Shown here in pieces: positions 35,153-46,260 of a stretch of 64,000 bases of DNA. Within the stretch, counting starts at the first letter, position 1. Each line of letters opens with the position of its first letter. The position numbers and the translations under genes are program-made. The stretch is from Talpa occidentalis (lineage: Eukaryota > Chordata > Mammalia > Eulipotyphla > Talpidae). The stretch covers positions 52,316,329 to 52,380,328 of the forward strand of contig NW_023601212.1 in assembly GCF_014898055.3 (NCBI RefSeq), written 5' to 3'. Below the pieces are notes generated by a model. The model saw only the letters and a list, made by a program, of their open reading frames with translations. It did no database searches and was not told the origin of the DNA.

Positions 35153-36329
35153 ACAAGGGAAAATCCTCTTTGAGTCTAAGACTGTTTGGCAGGAATTGGA
35201 TGAGTTTGCTGGAAGAAATGGAAGGAAAATTCCATTGATTCATGTTCATCAACTTCATTTGGGAGACTCCTTACAATCTTAGTGTTTCCCTGCCTGTTTG
35301 CTTTCTACATATTTGCAATAATTATTTTCTTCACTCCCAGCTGTGAACTCACCCTCTGCTCCCTTTACTGCTCATAGAATGGCCCCCTAAAGGAAGAGAA
35401 ACTAAAAGTCATCAGATGACAAAGCATTCATTTCTCACGGTAGGATTGAGAAGCTCCCTGACCTAAGTTTATCCTTTGCCACTTCCCTCTGAGTTCAAGG
35501 GAGGAAATGAAACGGTGGTTTTTCCTTCAAATGCAGATGCATGTCAGATATGGACGGTAATCCCCTTTAGGGACCCCCAATATATCAACTGTCGAGGCCT
35601 CCCTGGGCCACCCCCATCTCTACTGTCTGCCTGTTCCTCTGTGAGAATACATCATTTAAAAATATAAACTTGATGTAAACTCCAACATAAACAAAATAAC
35701 CTCCCAGGAATGTGCATTCCTTCGCCCTTCTGGTCCCTTTATCTTCACAAAACTCCTCCAAAGTTTTCTACCCAATCTTATTCTGTTTTCCCACTTTCGT
35801 CAGGTTCCTGTCCTCCTCATTGCACTTAGCAGCTCCACCCGTCGCCCGTGGTAACTAGTAGACACAGAAGCACACCTTCTGCCCTCTATTACCTAACCCT
35901 GCAGCTGAATTAGCAAGTGTCTCCCTACTTTCTGAAATAGTCTCTATTCTTGCTGCTAGCTTCTAGTATTCAACAAGCCGGTTTGATTTTCTTTGCCACA
36001 TCTTCCTCCTCTGGGCATTCTTTAAGTAGAGGATCCTCAAGACTCAGAATTTTCTCTCCCTGCATGGTGTCCCCCAGTGCCCCTGTGCTGAGGATTGTGA
36101 GTGACAGTCAGCCACTTAGCACCCCCTTCTGAGCCTGAGGCCTGAACATTTACCCTGCCTAGATCTCTTCTATGTGCTCCTCACGTCTTAGATGCTGCAT
36201 GTCTAATCTGAACAGACTCTCCTCGCCTGTACTGTCGCGCCTACCTGCTCACCCACCTTCTGACTTTCTATTCACACTGAAGTCAGAGTGATCTTTTAAG
36301 CACAAACCTGATTTAAAAACTCAATTTTT

Positions 36330-37060
36330 TTTTTAATTTTTTAATATTTTTTATATTTTTTCGTTGTTTACATTTTTAAACAATATTTGCTTTCCCCCAC
36401 CCCCTCATGTGTAGTCGCCATAGAGTTTCCTTCCCCAAGGCACCCGTGCACCATCCCCTCAGTCCCCTGTGCTCCTCCCTCCCTCCCTCCATTTCCTCTC
36501 CCTCCTCTTTCCCTGCAGGATGCCTCTGATTTATAATTGTCCATTTTGCTTTGTTGTGTTTTGTACTGTTATTATTTTTTTACACTGATGTCTTATTTGG
36601 CTCCCCTATATTCCTGCTATAAGTGAAAGCATCTGATATTTTTCTTTTTCCTTTTGGCTTATTTCACTGAGCATAATTCCTTCTAGCTCCATCCACGTTG
36701 CTGTGAATAGCATGAGTTTATCTTTTTTGAATGCTGAATACTATTCCATGGTGTATATATTCCACATCTTCTTGATCCAGTCATCTGTTTTTGGGCATTT
36801 GGGTTGTTTCCAGGTTTTACCTATTGTAAATAGTGCTGCAATACACATAGGGGTACAGGTGTTCTTTTGAATCAATTTTTTTGTGCCCTTTGGGTAGATC
36901 CCTGGGAGTGGAATTTCCGGGTCGTATGGAAGCTCCATTTTTAGTAGACTGAGGAACCTCCACACAGCTTTCCATAGTGGTTGGACCAGTTTGCACTCCC
37001 ACCAGTGGTGTAGGAGAGTTCCTTTTTCTCCACATGCTCGCCAACATTTGTATGCAAATT
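36330..37060 (-). mobile_element. L1 3' region with ORF2 C-terminal remnant
   Basis: The minus-strand ORF at 36741-36965 shows the ORF2 end (TWKQPKCPKTDDWIKKMW), followed by a 3' UTR reaching about 36330 with poly(A) (the T-runs at 36325-36360). It is closely related to 9330-10006 but less broken. 5' truncated to about 730 bp. Confidence 0.92.
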
Positions 37061-37391
37061 TTTTTTTTTTTTAACAAAATTTTAAATCTTTCTTCTGCTT
37101 TTAGGATCTTGGATCCATACATTCCTCTAGTTTTGTTTTTTTATTTTTTGACAGTCCATCCCAAATTCCCCACTCCTGCCAACCCCCATGAGGTGCTGCC
37201 CCTCCCCACTTCCTTCCACTCTCTACACAACCCTTTCCCACTTGGCGCCTTTCCACACATGGTTGTTTTCCCAGCAGAGCGCTTCTCCTGTGCTCTCCTC
37301 TCCTCCTACCACCATGTGCTTTTCAGTTACCTGCCCCCCTCCCATTCTTTACTCAGTACAGTAAGACCCTTCTCTGACACTTTCTCCCTCG

Positions 37392-37396
37392 ACTCC
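37392..37396. repeat. 5-bp target duplication of the provirus, left
   Basis: actcc here and at 39438-39442, directly outside the two LTRs. Confidence 0.8.
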
Positions 37397-37830
37397 GGTA
37401 GGGTCAGGAATAGACACTGTGCAGGTTTTCTGATCCAGCAGACTGGATGAAGGAGGAGTCAGAGTTCTTAGTGGCTTTTTGTAGGTCTTTTATTGGGATT
37501 ACCAGGTACATGGCAGGCAGGGGTGCTGGGGGGCCAGGAGTCTGGCAGGCCTCCCAGCCCCCAGCAAGTCTTTACTCTTTCTGGGCTCTCCGACCTTCTC
37601 TCTGCTTCTCTGCTCTTGGCTTCTCTTTCAGCTTCTTTCTCTGCTTCTGCTGGCGTCCCCGTGACGCCGCCCTTAAAAGCACAGTCTGAGCCCAGGTGAA
37701 TCCCATCTACCTATGCCCACACCCTACTCCAGGTGCTCGCCATCAGGCATGCATTCAGGACCGCAAGGATCCATCATCTGTCCTGATGGCGGGAGGGCAG
37801 AAAAGCCTGACATTTTTCCTTTACCCTACA
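37397..37830 (-). mobile_element. 3' LTR of a short provirus (minus strand)
   Basis: 434 bp, aligning end to end with 39010-39437 with few substitutions and small indels. On the minus strand it opens TGTAGGGTAAAGG; its far end has one changed base (CTACC instead of CTACA). It carries AATAAA (ttttattgg on +) and a cttttaaggg block. Just outside the TG end is a short purine run (gagggggtgga on the minus strand), a likely polypurine tract. Confidence 0.92.
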
Positions 37831-39009
37831 GTCCACCCCCTCAGGGTTTTCTGCCATATAGTCTTCATATAAACAATTTTCTTAGCAAACATAAACAATG
37901 CAGCCATGGCCCACAAAAGCAAATACATCACAATATAACAACAAAATACAACAGAACACACATAAGTCCAGGCAGGGCCCCAACCTAGTGCAAAAGACAA
38001 TTATTGGAACCAGCGGATGAGCCACCAAATCTGCTGCCAAAGGCACTGCTCATACGAGGGAGGGGAATCACTCACGGCATCTACTGTAACACACCAGGAG
38101 CCATCAGGCTTCCTGGCCTTCTCTGGCTGTAGTCTCGGCTACAAGCCACATACTGCATCCACCCCCAGGATGCACTAGCTCTGGGATTGGCGATTCTATT
38201 CTGTTGGGGGTAATCGCCAACCCTCAGGGCTTCTGTCTGCAGTCGCTCCAACACTCGGCCTTCATAGCCACCCATGCGACTCGCAGACCCCTGCCCTCAG
38301 GCCAACCCACTGCACAAGCACATGGGTTGGGGATCCAAACTCTACATGCGGCTTGGGCTCCACCCCAAGCCACGTTCCCCACCCATCCCCCAAGGACGGG
38401 ATCCTCAGCTCCTCACCCTCACTCGACAACGAGCAGGGCATCACCCACAGGTGATTTTACGAGACTCACAGGTCTTCAGCATACTCAGGCTGCTTAACAG
38501 CCACTCAGGGTTTCCCAAACTTAGCATCAGCACCAGCTTTTGCCTTCTCAGTTGGCTTTTCTCCTCTGCCTGGCTGCTGGGCATACACAGGCTGCTTTTG
38601 GCCATCAAGGCCCACTGGCCACCCCCAGATTCCCATCTTCTGGGGTTTACAAACAATAGCATCCTCCCCCAGGGTCCCAAAACAGCATTAACTTGCCAAA
38701 GTTCCTCCGCCTTCTGGCAGGATTGTCAATCCAAGTTCATCAGTCCAAGTCCATTAGTCCTAGTCCGTTGGCCTCTCCCTGCATCAGCACCAGCGAGCTC
38801 CGAATCGTGGTCCTCTCCTCCCCGACAATTCTGCTGCCTCAGCAGTTGTTGGCTGGTCCTTTCAGGTGTCACTGGCTGGTCCTCTCGGGCGTCTCCTCCT
38901 CCAGGCGTGGTCTTATTCCATAGCTCCCGGACCTTGTCCATCAGTCCCTCCAGGTCTTCGGAGGGCTCCATACCCGTCTGCATGGATCATCTTGCCGACT
39001 TACGCCAAT
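37831..39009 (-). mobile_element. Provirus interior, 1.18 kb, no recognisable gag or pol
   Basis: Lies between two LTRs in the same orientation, so it is the internal part. On the minus strand the first 21 bases after the 5' LTR are AT followed by TGGCGTAAGTCGGCAAGAT, matching the 3' end of serine tRNA except for one inserted base and one mismatch. An 85-codon ORF starts 27 nt downstream (38983 to 38726) with acidic, Gln- and Arg-rich content. It and the following short ORFs resemble no retroviral protein I know. Autonomous proteins need several kb, so this copy is internally deleted or non-autonomous. The 246-codon plus-strand ORF (38274-39014) is antisense and has no support. Confidence 0.75.
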
Positions 39010-39437
39010 TGTAGGGCCAGGAATAGACACTGTGCAGGTTTTCTGATCCAGCAGACCGGATAAAGGAGGAGTCAGAGTTCTTAGTGGCTTTTTGTAGGTC
39101 TTTTATTGGGGCCAGGTACATGGCAGGCAAGGGTGCAGGGGGCCGGGAGGCTGGCAGGCCTCCCAGCCCCCAGCAAGTCTTTACTCTTTCTGGGCTCTCC
39201 GGCCTTCTCTCTGCTTCTCTGCTCTTGGCTTCTCTTTCAGCTTCTTTCTCTGCTTCTGCTGGCGTCCCTGTAACGCCGCCCTTAAAAGCACAGTCTGAGC
39301 CCAGGTGAATCCCATCTACCTATGCCCACACCCTACTCCAGGTGCCCGCCATCAGGCATGCATTCAGGACCACAAGGATCCATCATCTGTCCTGATGGCG
39401 GGAGGGCAGAAAAGCCTGACATTTTCTTTACCCTACA
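39010..39437 (-). mobile_element. 5' LTR of the short provirus (minus strand)
   Basis: 428 bp, bounded on the minus strand by TGTAGGG (39437) and CCCTACA (39010). It is followed on that strand by the primer-binding-site-like sequence and preceded by the duplication actcc (39438-39442). Confidence 0.92.
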
Positions 39438-39900
39438 ACTCCTCACCCCCAAGTTAAGTCTCTCAGTTATATTGTCTATGGCCCCCTTAAGCATGTTATC
39501 TTCTTAGCATTTACCATAATTGTACTTAAACAACACTTCTGCAGCCATTTATTCAATGTCTGCTTCTCCATTAGAACATAAGTTTCAGGGGGACCAGTAC
39601 TATGTCTGGCTCACTCACCTTTCTGTCTCCTTCCCTAACCTAGCTCCCAGCATCTGCCAGATGCCCAGTGAGACTTGTTGTGTGAGAAAGGGCACAGATT
39701 TTAGCATTGCCTGCAGGGGATGAGTTAGCTGCAAAGAGAAGAACCTCAGTGTCAGCTGTCAGAAAGGAGACACAGGTCGAGTAGGTTGGGGTGAGAAGGT
39801 TCCATTAGGAATTGCTGAATTAGAAATATCTGGGACACATTGGTGCAGACTTTCACTTGGCCTTTTTCTCAGGTTTTCCTTTTTAAAAAGAAAGTTGCTG

Positions 39901-40186
39901 GGCCTCCCTGGTGGCGCAAGGGGTTAAGCACAGCACTGTGAATCTATCCGTAGCCTCTGCAGCACAAGTTCGATCCCCAGCAGCCAAGGAGCTACCCACA
40001 TGGTGCAGCAGACCTCTCCTGTCTTGCCTGCTGCTTTCTTAGCAGTGTATTTCGGTACATCTGCCTGTTCTCCCCACTTTGTCTCTGGTGAATCCTCTCA
40101 CCACCCCCTTCCCTGCCCCTCTGGCCTATACCCCAGTTCTTGGTTGCATAAATAAATAAATCTTAAAAAATAAAAGAAAGTAAATA
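39901..40186 (+). mobile_element. tRNA-derived SINE, 'gcgcaaggggttaag' type
   Basis: Head ggcctccctggtggcgcaag, full body, aataaataaatctt end. Target duplication aaagaaagtt(g/a)ctg at 39887 and about 40187. Confidence 0.92.
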
Positions 40187-41252
40187 AAAGAAAGTTACTG
40201 TGATAGCCTCTGGGCGCTCCTCCTTTGGTGGGAAGGAGTCTTCCTGGGAGAATGAAACTTAGACTGATGTTCACATGAATTGGCCTACAGCACAAAGGGA
40301 ATGAGGTCATGGTGCTTTTTCTGTGGGACAGCCTTCAAAACTATTAAAGTCATGTATTTGGAAGTCATTCCTAGAGTTAAAAGTTTTGTTGTCTTGGTTT
40401 TGGCAAAAGACTTTCCTTTTAGTAGAAATCATCAGCTTAGAAGCATTCAGCACCTCCCATTCCCATAACACAAGTAACATTTCCCCATTTTCATATCATT
40501 CCTGGGCATGTCATTCCCTATTCCTGTTCTCCCAGCCAAGATCTTCACTTTCTATGCAGTGCTGGCTGAAGGGCCTCCTTAAGACAGGAAGGAGGGACTG
40601 TGTTAGCTGTTTCTGTAGAAGAGGAGAAGGCGAGGGGTGGGGGGGAGGGAGAGGAAGAAAAGAACAGTCTTACTCAAATTTCAGTGCAGAAACTGCCTGT
40701 TTTGTTCCCAATGTTCAACAAATAGATAACATCAAGTTTAGGACCTTTTGAATTAAAAGGTGGAATGAATTTGGGCAATATGAATTTAGATGAGTTGCTT
40801 CATTTTTGTATTTATTTGTAAAATGGAAGCAATGTCTCTTACTAGGTTCAAAGGATGAGAAGAATGTTTTAAAAGCATCCCACAGGCACTGTGAAAAGCA
40901 CAGGCAAGTTACTCAATAATATAATATCTACTCTAGATATTCTTGAGTGTTGCTATTCTGTTGCAAAGCGCTGCAGAACATAATTGTCAATTTACTAAAA
41001 CCTTAGCTTTTCTGTCTGGATAATAAATTAGTCAAATAGTTAAGATTTCTTATAAGAGTTTTAAATTTTTTGTTGATTTTAATCTCTTAGGAGGAAGTCT
41101 TTCTAAAATACGTCATTCCTGGCCCAGCTTAAGTTGATCTGAGAGATCTCATATCTTGTTTCCATTGCAATCAACTGCATTTCCTCCATGCTCTGTATAT
41201 TCACTTGAAGTAATTTCTTCACATCATCTTGTTAATTGAAATAAAAGTTCCA

Positions 41253-41530
41253 GGGTCTCCCTAGTGGCTCAAGGGGTTAAGACGCAACACTATGAAGCTA
41301 TCCGTAGTCACTGCACCAAGAATTCGATCCCCAGGCAAAGAGGTGACCCACATGACACAGCAGACCTCTCCTGTCTCGCCTGCTGCTCCCCTCAGCAGTG
41401 TATATATCAGTCAATCCAACTGTTCTGTTCCCCACTCTGTCTCTGGTGAATCCTCTCACCCCCCACATCTCTGGCCTGTACCCCAGGCTCTTGTATAAAT
41501 AAATAAATAAATCTTTAAAAAAAAAGAAAA
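41253..41530 (+). mobile_element. tRNA-derived SINE, 'gctcaaggggttaag' type
   Basis: Head gggtctccctagtggctcaa, full body, aataaataaataaatctt end with poly(A). The flanking gaaataaaagt repeats are the target duplication. Confidence 0.92.
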
Positions 41531-42144
41531 GAAATAAAAGTCTCCATGATAGTTAGGCAAAGACTTTATTAGATAATCAAAGGGAGGATATCAACCCAGG
41601 AAACAGTTTAAACAGATTTTCATCTGTTAGAACTTCTCCAATAACCACAAGTTTAAGGCCAGTGTATATACCTTGTTACATAGCAACATGTGTGTAGGGG
41701 AGGAAAAAGAACTGTGAGTCATTGATCATAAAAATGTAATTATTCTTGACAGGGGCCTCTGCTTTTTGTCTGTAAGTTTAGATCTTTTGATTTCCTAGGT
41801 TATCGTGAAGAAATACGGAAATGCCGTCAGTGTGCAGAGCAGGGAAAAGCCTAAGGTGTAGACACTTACTGACTTCTAAAAAATGGATTATGGAGAAGCA
41901 AAGACTAGATCCCCATTGTTAAAATTTAATTTAGTTCATCATTAGCAGAGGCTGAAAGGTTGGTTTACCCACAGGCATCAGATTCTTGTGTGACTTTCAC
42001 AGAGCAGAACCTATTTTGATTTTAAAACTGTGCAGATGCCTTTGCTCTCTTGCCTGCGAAGCCAGGAAGGAGGCTGCAAAGCATTCAGGACATATTCACA
42101 ACTCCCTTCACTTTGGACTTTGTGGTTGTGCAATCCAAATTTTA

Positions 42145-42242
42145 TTTTATTTTATTTATTTATTTTGTTTCTTTTTTTATTATAAATTTTATTTTTATAT
42201 TCCCCATACAATTGCAACCCCCTTATTTTGACCCCAATCCCT
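42145..42242 (-). mobile_element. Very short L1 tail, about 98 bp
   Basis: On the minus strand gggtcaaaataagggggttg, then aattgtatggggaatataaa, matches the tail of the L1 at 19.53 kb. Perfect 13-bp target duplication aatccaaatttta at 42132 and 42243. Confidence 0.88.
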
Positions 42243-42320
42243 AATCCAAATTTTAAACAGGCTTGTTTTTGGAACAGTCTCTAGGTAGTGTCAATTTTCC
42301 ATTGAAAAAGTGCTAAGAGA

Positions 42321-42600
42321 GCTTCCCCTGGTGGTGTAGGCGGTTGAGCGTGGTGCTATGAAGCTGTCCACAGCCACTGCAGGGCCGGTTTGATCCCGGC
42401 CAGCCCAGCGAGGGTCCCACATGGCGCAGCAGACCTCTCCTATCTCGCCCGCTGCTCCCCTCAGCAGTGTATTTCGTCAGTCTGCCTATTCTTTTCCCTT
42501 CTCTGGCTCTAGTGAATTCTCTCACCCTCCCACGCTTCTGACTGTACCCAGTGCTTGTATAAATAAATAAATAAATCTTTAAAAAAAAAAAAAAAGAAAA
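42321..42600 (+). mobile_element. tRNA-derived SINE with 'gtgtaggcggttgagc' head
   Basis: Head gcttcccctggtggtgtagg, body with gaattctctcaccctcccac, aataaataaataaatctt end and an impure A tail. The flanking duplication is not clear. Confidence 0.88.
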
Positions 42601-42720
42601 AGAAAAAAGAAAAGTCAAATGAAAACCATTAGAACTCCCTCTCTAGGAAAATAGTAAGCCAGAAACAAAACTGCCATCCTGGAGGAATTATAAAAATTCA
42701 TAGTACCATTAAGGACTTGA

Positions 42721-42734
42721 AAAATGCAAGAGTA
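42721..42734. repeat. Target-site copy 1 of 3 (aaaatgcaagagta)
   Basis: Left flank of the first of two tandem SINEs. Copies 2 and 3 are at 43001-43014 and 43292-43305 and end in g instead of a. Confidence 0.9.
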
Positions 42735-43000
42735 GGGCCTCCCTGGTGGCACAAGGGGTTAAGTCTCAGTACTATGAAGCTATCCGCAGCCACTGCAGCA
42801 CAAGTTTGATCCCCAGCCAGGGAGCTAACCCACATGGCATAGCAGGCCTCTCCTGTCTGGCCCGCTGCTCCCCTCAGCAGTGTACTTCAGTAGATCTGCC
42901 TGTTCTGCTTCCCACTCTGTCTCTGGTGAATCCTTTCACCCCCCCTCCCACACTTCTACCTACACCCCAGCTCTTGTTCATATAAATAAATCTTTTAAAA
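42735..43000 (+). mobile_element. tRNA-derived SINE, tandem pair, first
   Basis: Head gggcctccctggtggcacaa. The body ends cttgttcatataaataaatc plus A tail. Flanked by aaaatgcaagagt(a/g) on both sides. Confidence 0.93.
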
Positions 43001-43014
43001 AAAATGCAAGAGTG

Positions 43015-43291
43015 GGCTTCCCTGGTGGCTCAAGGGGTTAAGCACCACACTACGCAGCAATCCACAGCCTCTGCAGCATGAGTTCGATCCCTGACCGACC
43101 AGGAAGAAACCCACATGGTGAGGCAGAACTCTCCTGTCTTGCCTGCAGCTCCCCTCAGCAGTGTATTTCAGTAGATCCACCTGTTCTGTTCCCCACTCTG
43201 TCTCTGGTGAATCCTCTCACCTCCCCTCACCCCCACATCTCTGGTCTGTACCCCAGCTCTTGTATGCATAAATAAATAAATCTTTAAAAAA
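43015..43291 (+). mobile_element. tRNA-derived SINE, tandem pair, second
   Basis: Head ggcttccctggtggctcaag, body, aataaataaatctt end. Its target duplication is the same sequence as that of the first SINE (43001-43014 and 43292-43305). Confidence 0.93.
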
Positions 43292-44911
43292 AAAATGCAA
43301 GAGTGGTGATTCCAACCACATCCCTATTCAGCCTACCTATTTGGCCTGTTGAGAAACATGGATCTTGGAGAATGACATGGATTATTATAAGCTTAAGCAG
43401 GATGTGGCTCCAATTATAGCTGCTGTGTCAGAGTTTCTTTGCTTGAGCAAATTATTCATCCTCTGGTCCCTAGCTTGTAGCTATTGACCTGGCCAATGCT
43501 TTTTCTTCACCCCTGTTAATAAAGACCACCAGAAATAGTTTGTTTGCAGCTTTTCTTTCTTATCTCAGGGATATATCAACTCTGTACCCCTCTATCATAA
43601 TTTAGTCCACAGGGGTCTTGATCACCTCTCCCTTTCACAAGATATCACACATATCCATTACATTAATGACAGTTTGCTAATTGGATCTAGCAACCAGTAC
43701 TTTAGAAGCAGCAATTACTTTAGACTTATTAATAAGATAGTAGGAAATAAACCCAACATAAATTCAGAGCCTTATACTTCAGTGAAATTTCTAGGGATCC
43801 AGTGGTGTGGGGTTAGTCAAGATACCCCTACCATGATGAAGGACAAGTTGTTGTGTCTGTCCCCTCCTTCAACCACAAAGGAGGCACAATGTTGAGTGGG
43901 CCTCTCTTTGGAGTGTGTCACTCTGCCGCATTTACCAAGTTATCTGAAGATCCAAAAATGCAGGTTTTGAATGGGTCCCAGAATAAAAAGAGGTTCTGTA
44001 GCTGGACCCACTCACTGGCTATGCAAGCTGCTCTGCCACTTGGGCCTCCTGATCATCTGGGTCCATTGGTGCCTGAATTGTCAGAGTCCGATGGTTGCCT
44101 TTAGCAGCCCCCTCTAGGTAAATTGCAGAACAGGCACTTAGGATTTTGGTGCAGGTCCTGTTAGCACAACAGCTACTGGGTGTCCTACTTTTAGAAAGTG
44201 AACATTTTACCATGTGTCACCAAGTTATCATGATCTGAATTGCCCATCATGAACTGGGTATTATTCAGTCTGTCCAGCAGTAAAGTTAGATGTGCACATC
44301 AAATGGAAGTGCTATATATAAAATAAGGCTGAACATGTCCTGAATATATAGCTAAGTTGCATGGGGAAGTGGCCCAAATGACCTCAGTGGTCATGGTTCT
44401 TTACCTGATGGGCAACTTATCCCTCCATTACTAAAGGGTCTGGGCCTTTATCTGTCCTGGGTCCTGATAGTTTTCCATTGACTTTACTCAGAGATCAGGC
44501 TACTAAGAGAGTATTACCTTGCCCATGACCAGTTGAGGTATCTGATGAAGGCAAAGGGGATGCAGAATGGGTAGTGTAAGAAGGTATTTAAAAATAATCA
44601 GCTATGACTATGTCACCAGTTATAGGAATGAGAACTACTATTGTCATGAGTATTTCTTCTTTAGTTTGTCATGAATATGTGCATGTGTATACACACAGAG
44701 ATTCATGTTTAACTTAACAAGACATCAGGAAGAATAAATGTCATCGAAGTACATTGCATCCTCTTCTGGAGAAGGATTAGTACATTTCCGGTTGTACACA
44801 GGATAGTGGCATCATGTTAGCCAAAAGTTTGAACTTGTTATTATTTTTATTTGGAGATTGAGTATGACTTAAGGATATGTATGTGGATACCAAGTTAAAA
44901 AGTGGTGGACT

Positions 44912-45297
44912 TGTGATAGTTAACTTACGTATCAACTTAGAGGATGTTTCTCATGAATAAACATTCTAATCAGTGATATTTGTGTAAGCAGATTGCTGTC
45001 CACAGTGTGGGTGAGCCTCATTCAATTAGCTGAAGGCCTGAATAGAAAATTAGACCAACCTCCCCAAGCAAGAGGGCATTCTCCAGCAGACTGCCTTTGG
45101 ACTAGAACCACACAGTTGGCTCTTCTGATAATGAAGTCTATTGATTCATGTTGCAGATTTGGACTTGGTATTGTCAAAATTGCATGAGTAAATTCTAGTG
45201 AACTAATTTACAATGATGATAAATAATAGATAGATAGAGAGAGAGAGAAAAATAAATCCTATTGGTTCTGTTTTATGGAAAATTTTGACTAATGCCA
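44912..45297 (+). mobile_element. MLT2-like LTR (ERVL class)
   Basis: Starts tgtgatagttaacttacg, contains gtgggtgagcctcattcaat, gaaggcctgaatagaa and gactgcctttggactagaac, and ends cctattggttctgttttatg ... gactaatgcca. This is the order of the LTRs of ERVL proviruses. Same orientation as the pol remnant upstream, so probably its 3' LTR. About 386 bp, with a GATA/GAGA simple repeat near its end (45227-45250). Confidence 0.85.
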
Positions 45298-46144
45298 GAG
45301 CCAAGGGGACAAACGTCTTTATGTAATTATCAGACCTTAAGATCTTTGAAAATTTAAACAAATCCTTGAGCATGTAGTATTTCTTTTGCAAGAAAGGAAA
45401 TTATTTGTAAGCCCACGTAGCAGGGCAATATAATTAAAAGAAAAAAAAACAGGGTTTTTGTAACCCTGTTCATTTCCTGTAACCATATGAAAGAAGTATG
45501 AGAAATATTAATAACACAAAAATGCTATCATACAAATACGGGTGCCTTTAGGTCTAAATATAACCTATGAACTCCCAACAATGTTGATGTTTGGATTCTT
45601 TTAGATGTACAGCCAGAACTAACAGCTGCACCTTATAATTCCCCAGTTATTTCTTCGCAAGTTATTTCAGAATGACTAAGACTATTAAAATATCCATGTT
45701 TTTATCCACATTTTAAAATATCCACATATTCATAAAATTGTTGCATAAAATTGTGCTGATATCAATTGAATTGATACATGAATCTGAAATATAGTTTGGA
45801 TAAATAGCCAGTGGTTTCTCTCAATAAAGATTTCTCCTTTCTTTTGGAATAATGTAAGAGGAATGAGCACTAATGTTGGTGGAGATGACACCTGATTATA
45901 CTTAACTTATTAGCTTTCTGCATGTGAACAAGGTATTATGTTTGCTTAACTCCTTATATGAGAAACAGAAATTATAATGATCTCTTTTTGAGGACTGTGG
46001 AGCATGAAAAGAAATAAATTGAGTGAAAGTGTCCTCACTAGTGCCAAGCACACAACATTTTCTTGATAAGTCTACTTTTTCTTTAGTTTTAGATATCCTA
46101 GAGCAGTGATTAACTCTGTGGCCTCAGAAATCCTTTATCCACTT

Positions 46145-46163
46145 TAAAAATATTGGAAACTGG
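46145..46163. repeat. Target duplication of the JKAMP retrocopy, left
   Basis: taaaaatattggaaactgg, identical to 47497-47515. The 5' end fits an L1-endonuclease-type TTTT/A nick on the opposite strand. Confidence 0.95.
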
Positions 46164-46260
46164 GGGGGCCCGGATGTCCGGGCGCGGAGGCGGCGTCGGC
46201 CGGAGCCCGAGCCCGAGCGCCTCCGGGCGCGCCTGCCGCGGCCGATGGCGGTAGATATTC
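46164..46260 (+). promoter_or_regulatory. CpG-dense 5' UTR carried by the retrocopy
   Basis: About 20 CpG dinucleotides in under 100 bp (for example ggcggcgtcggccgg, gggcgcgcctgccgcggccg) in a window that is otherwise CpG-poor. It is the 5' end of JKAMP mRNA. Whether it has promoter activity here is inference. Confidence 0.5.

Larger units (their letters stand above)
42601..44560 (+). mobile_element. ERVL-type endogenous retrovirus, decayed pol, interrupted by two SINEs
   Basis: Translating + strand pieces gives reverse-transcriptase-like sequence with the order and spacing of class III (ERVL) pol, from about 42.65 kb across the two SINEs to about 44.56 kb. The catalytic YxDD motif is visible at 43659-43673 but reads Y-I-N-D-S, so its first Asp is lost. 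The open piece 43674-43895 continues the polymerase before a frameshift. Further pieces in other frames (about 43880-44560) resemble the thumb/connection to RNase H region. Many stops and frameshifts, so it is non-functional. The MLT2-like LTR at 44912 probably belongs to it. Confidence 0.85.

Noticed and set aside
36741..37122. Minus-strand ORFs as a host gene
   Set aside because: They are the C-terminal end of L1 ORF2 in a truncated copy.
37392..37396. 6-bp target duplication for the provirus
   Set aside because: Only five bases (actcc) match on both sides; the sixth differs on either side.
38274..39014. 246-codon plus-strand ORF
   Set aside because: It is antisense to the provirus interior, has a Ser/Pro-rich composition without a known domain, and ends in the LTR. 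It is probably chance in a GC-rich segment.
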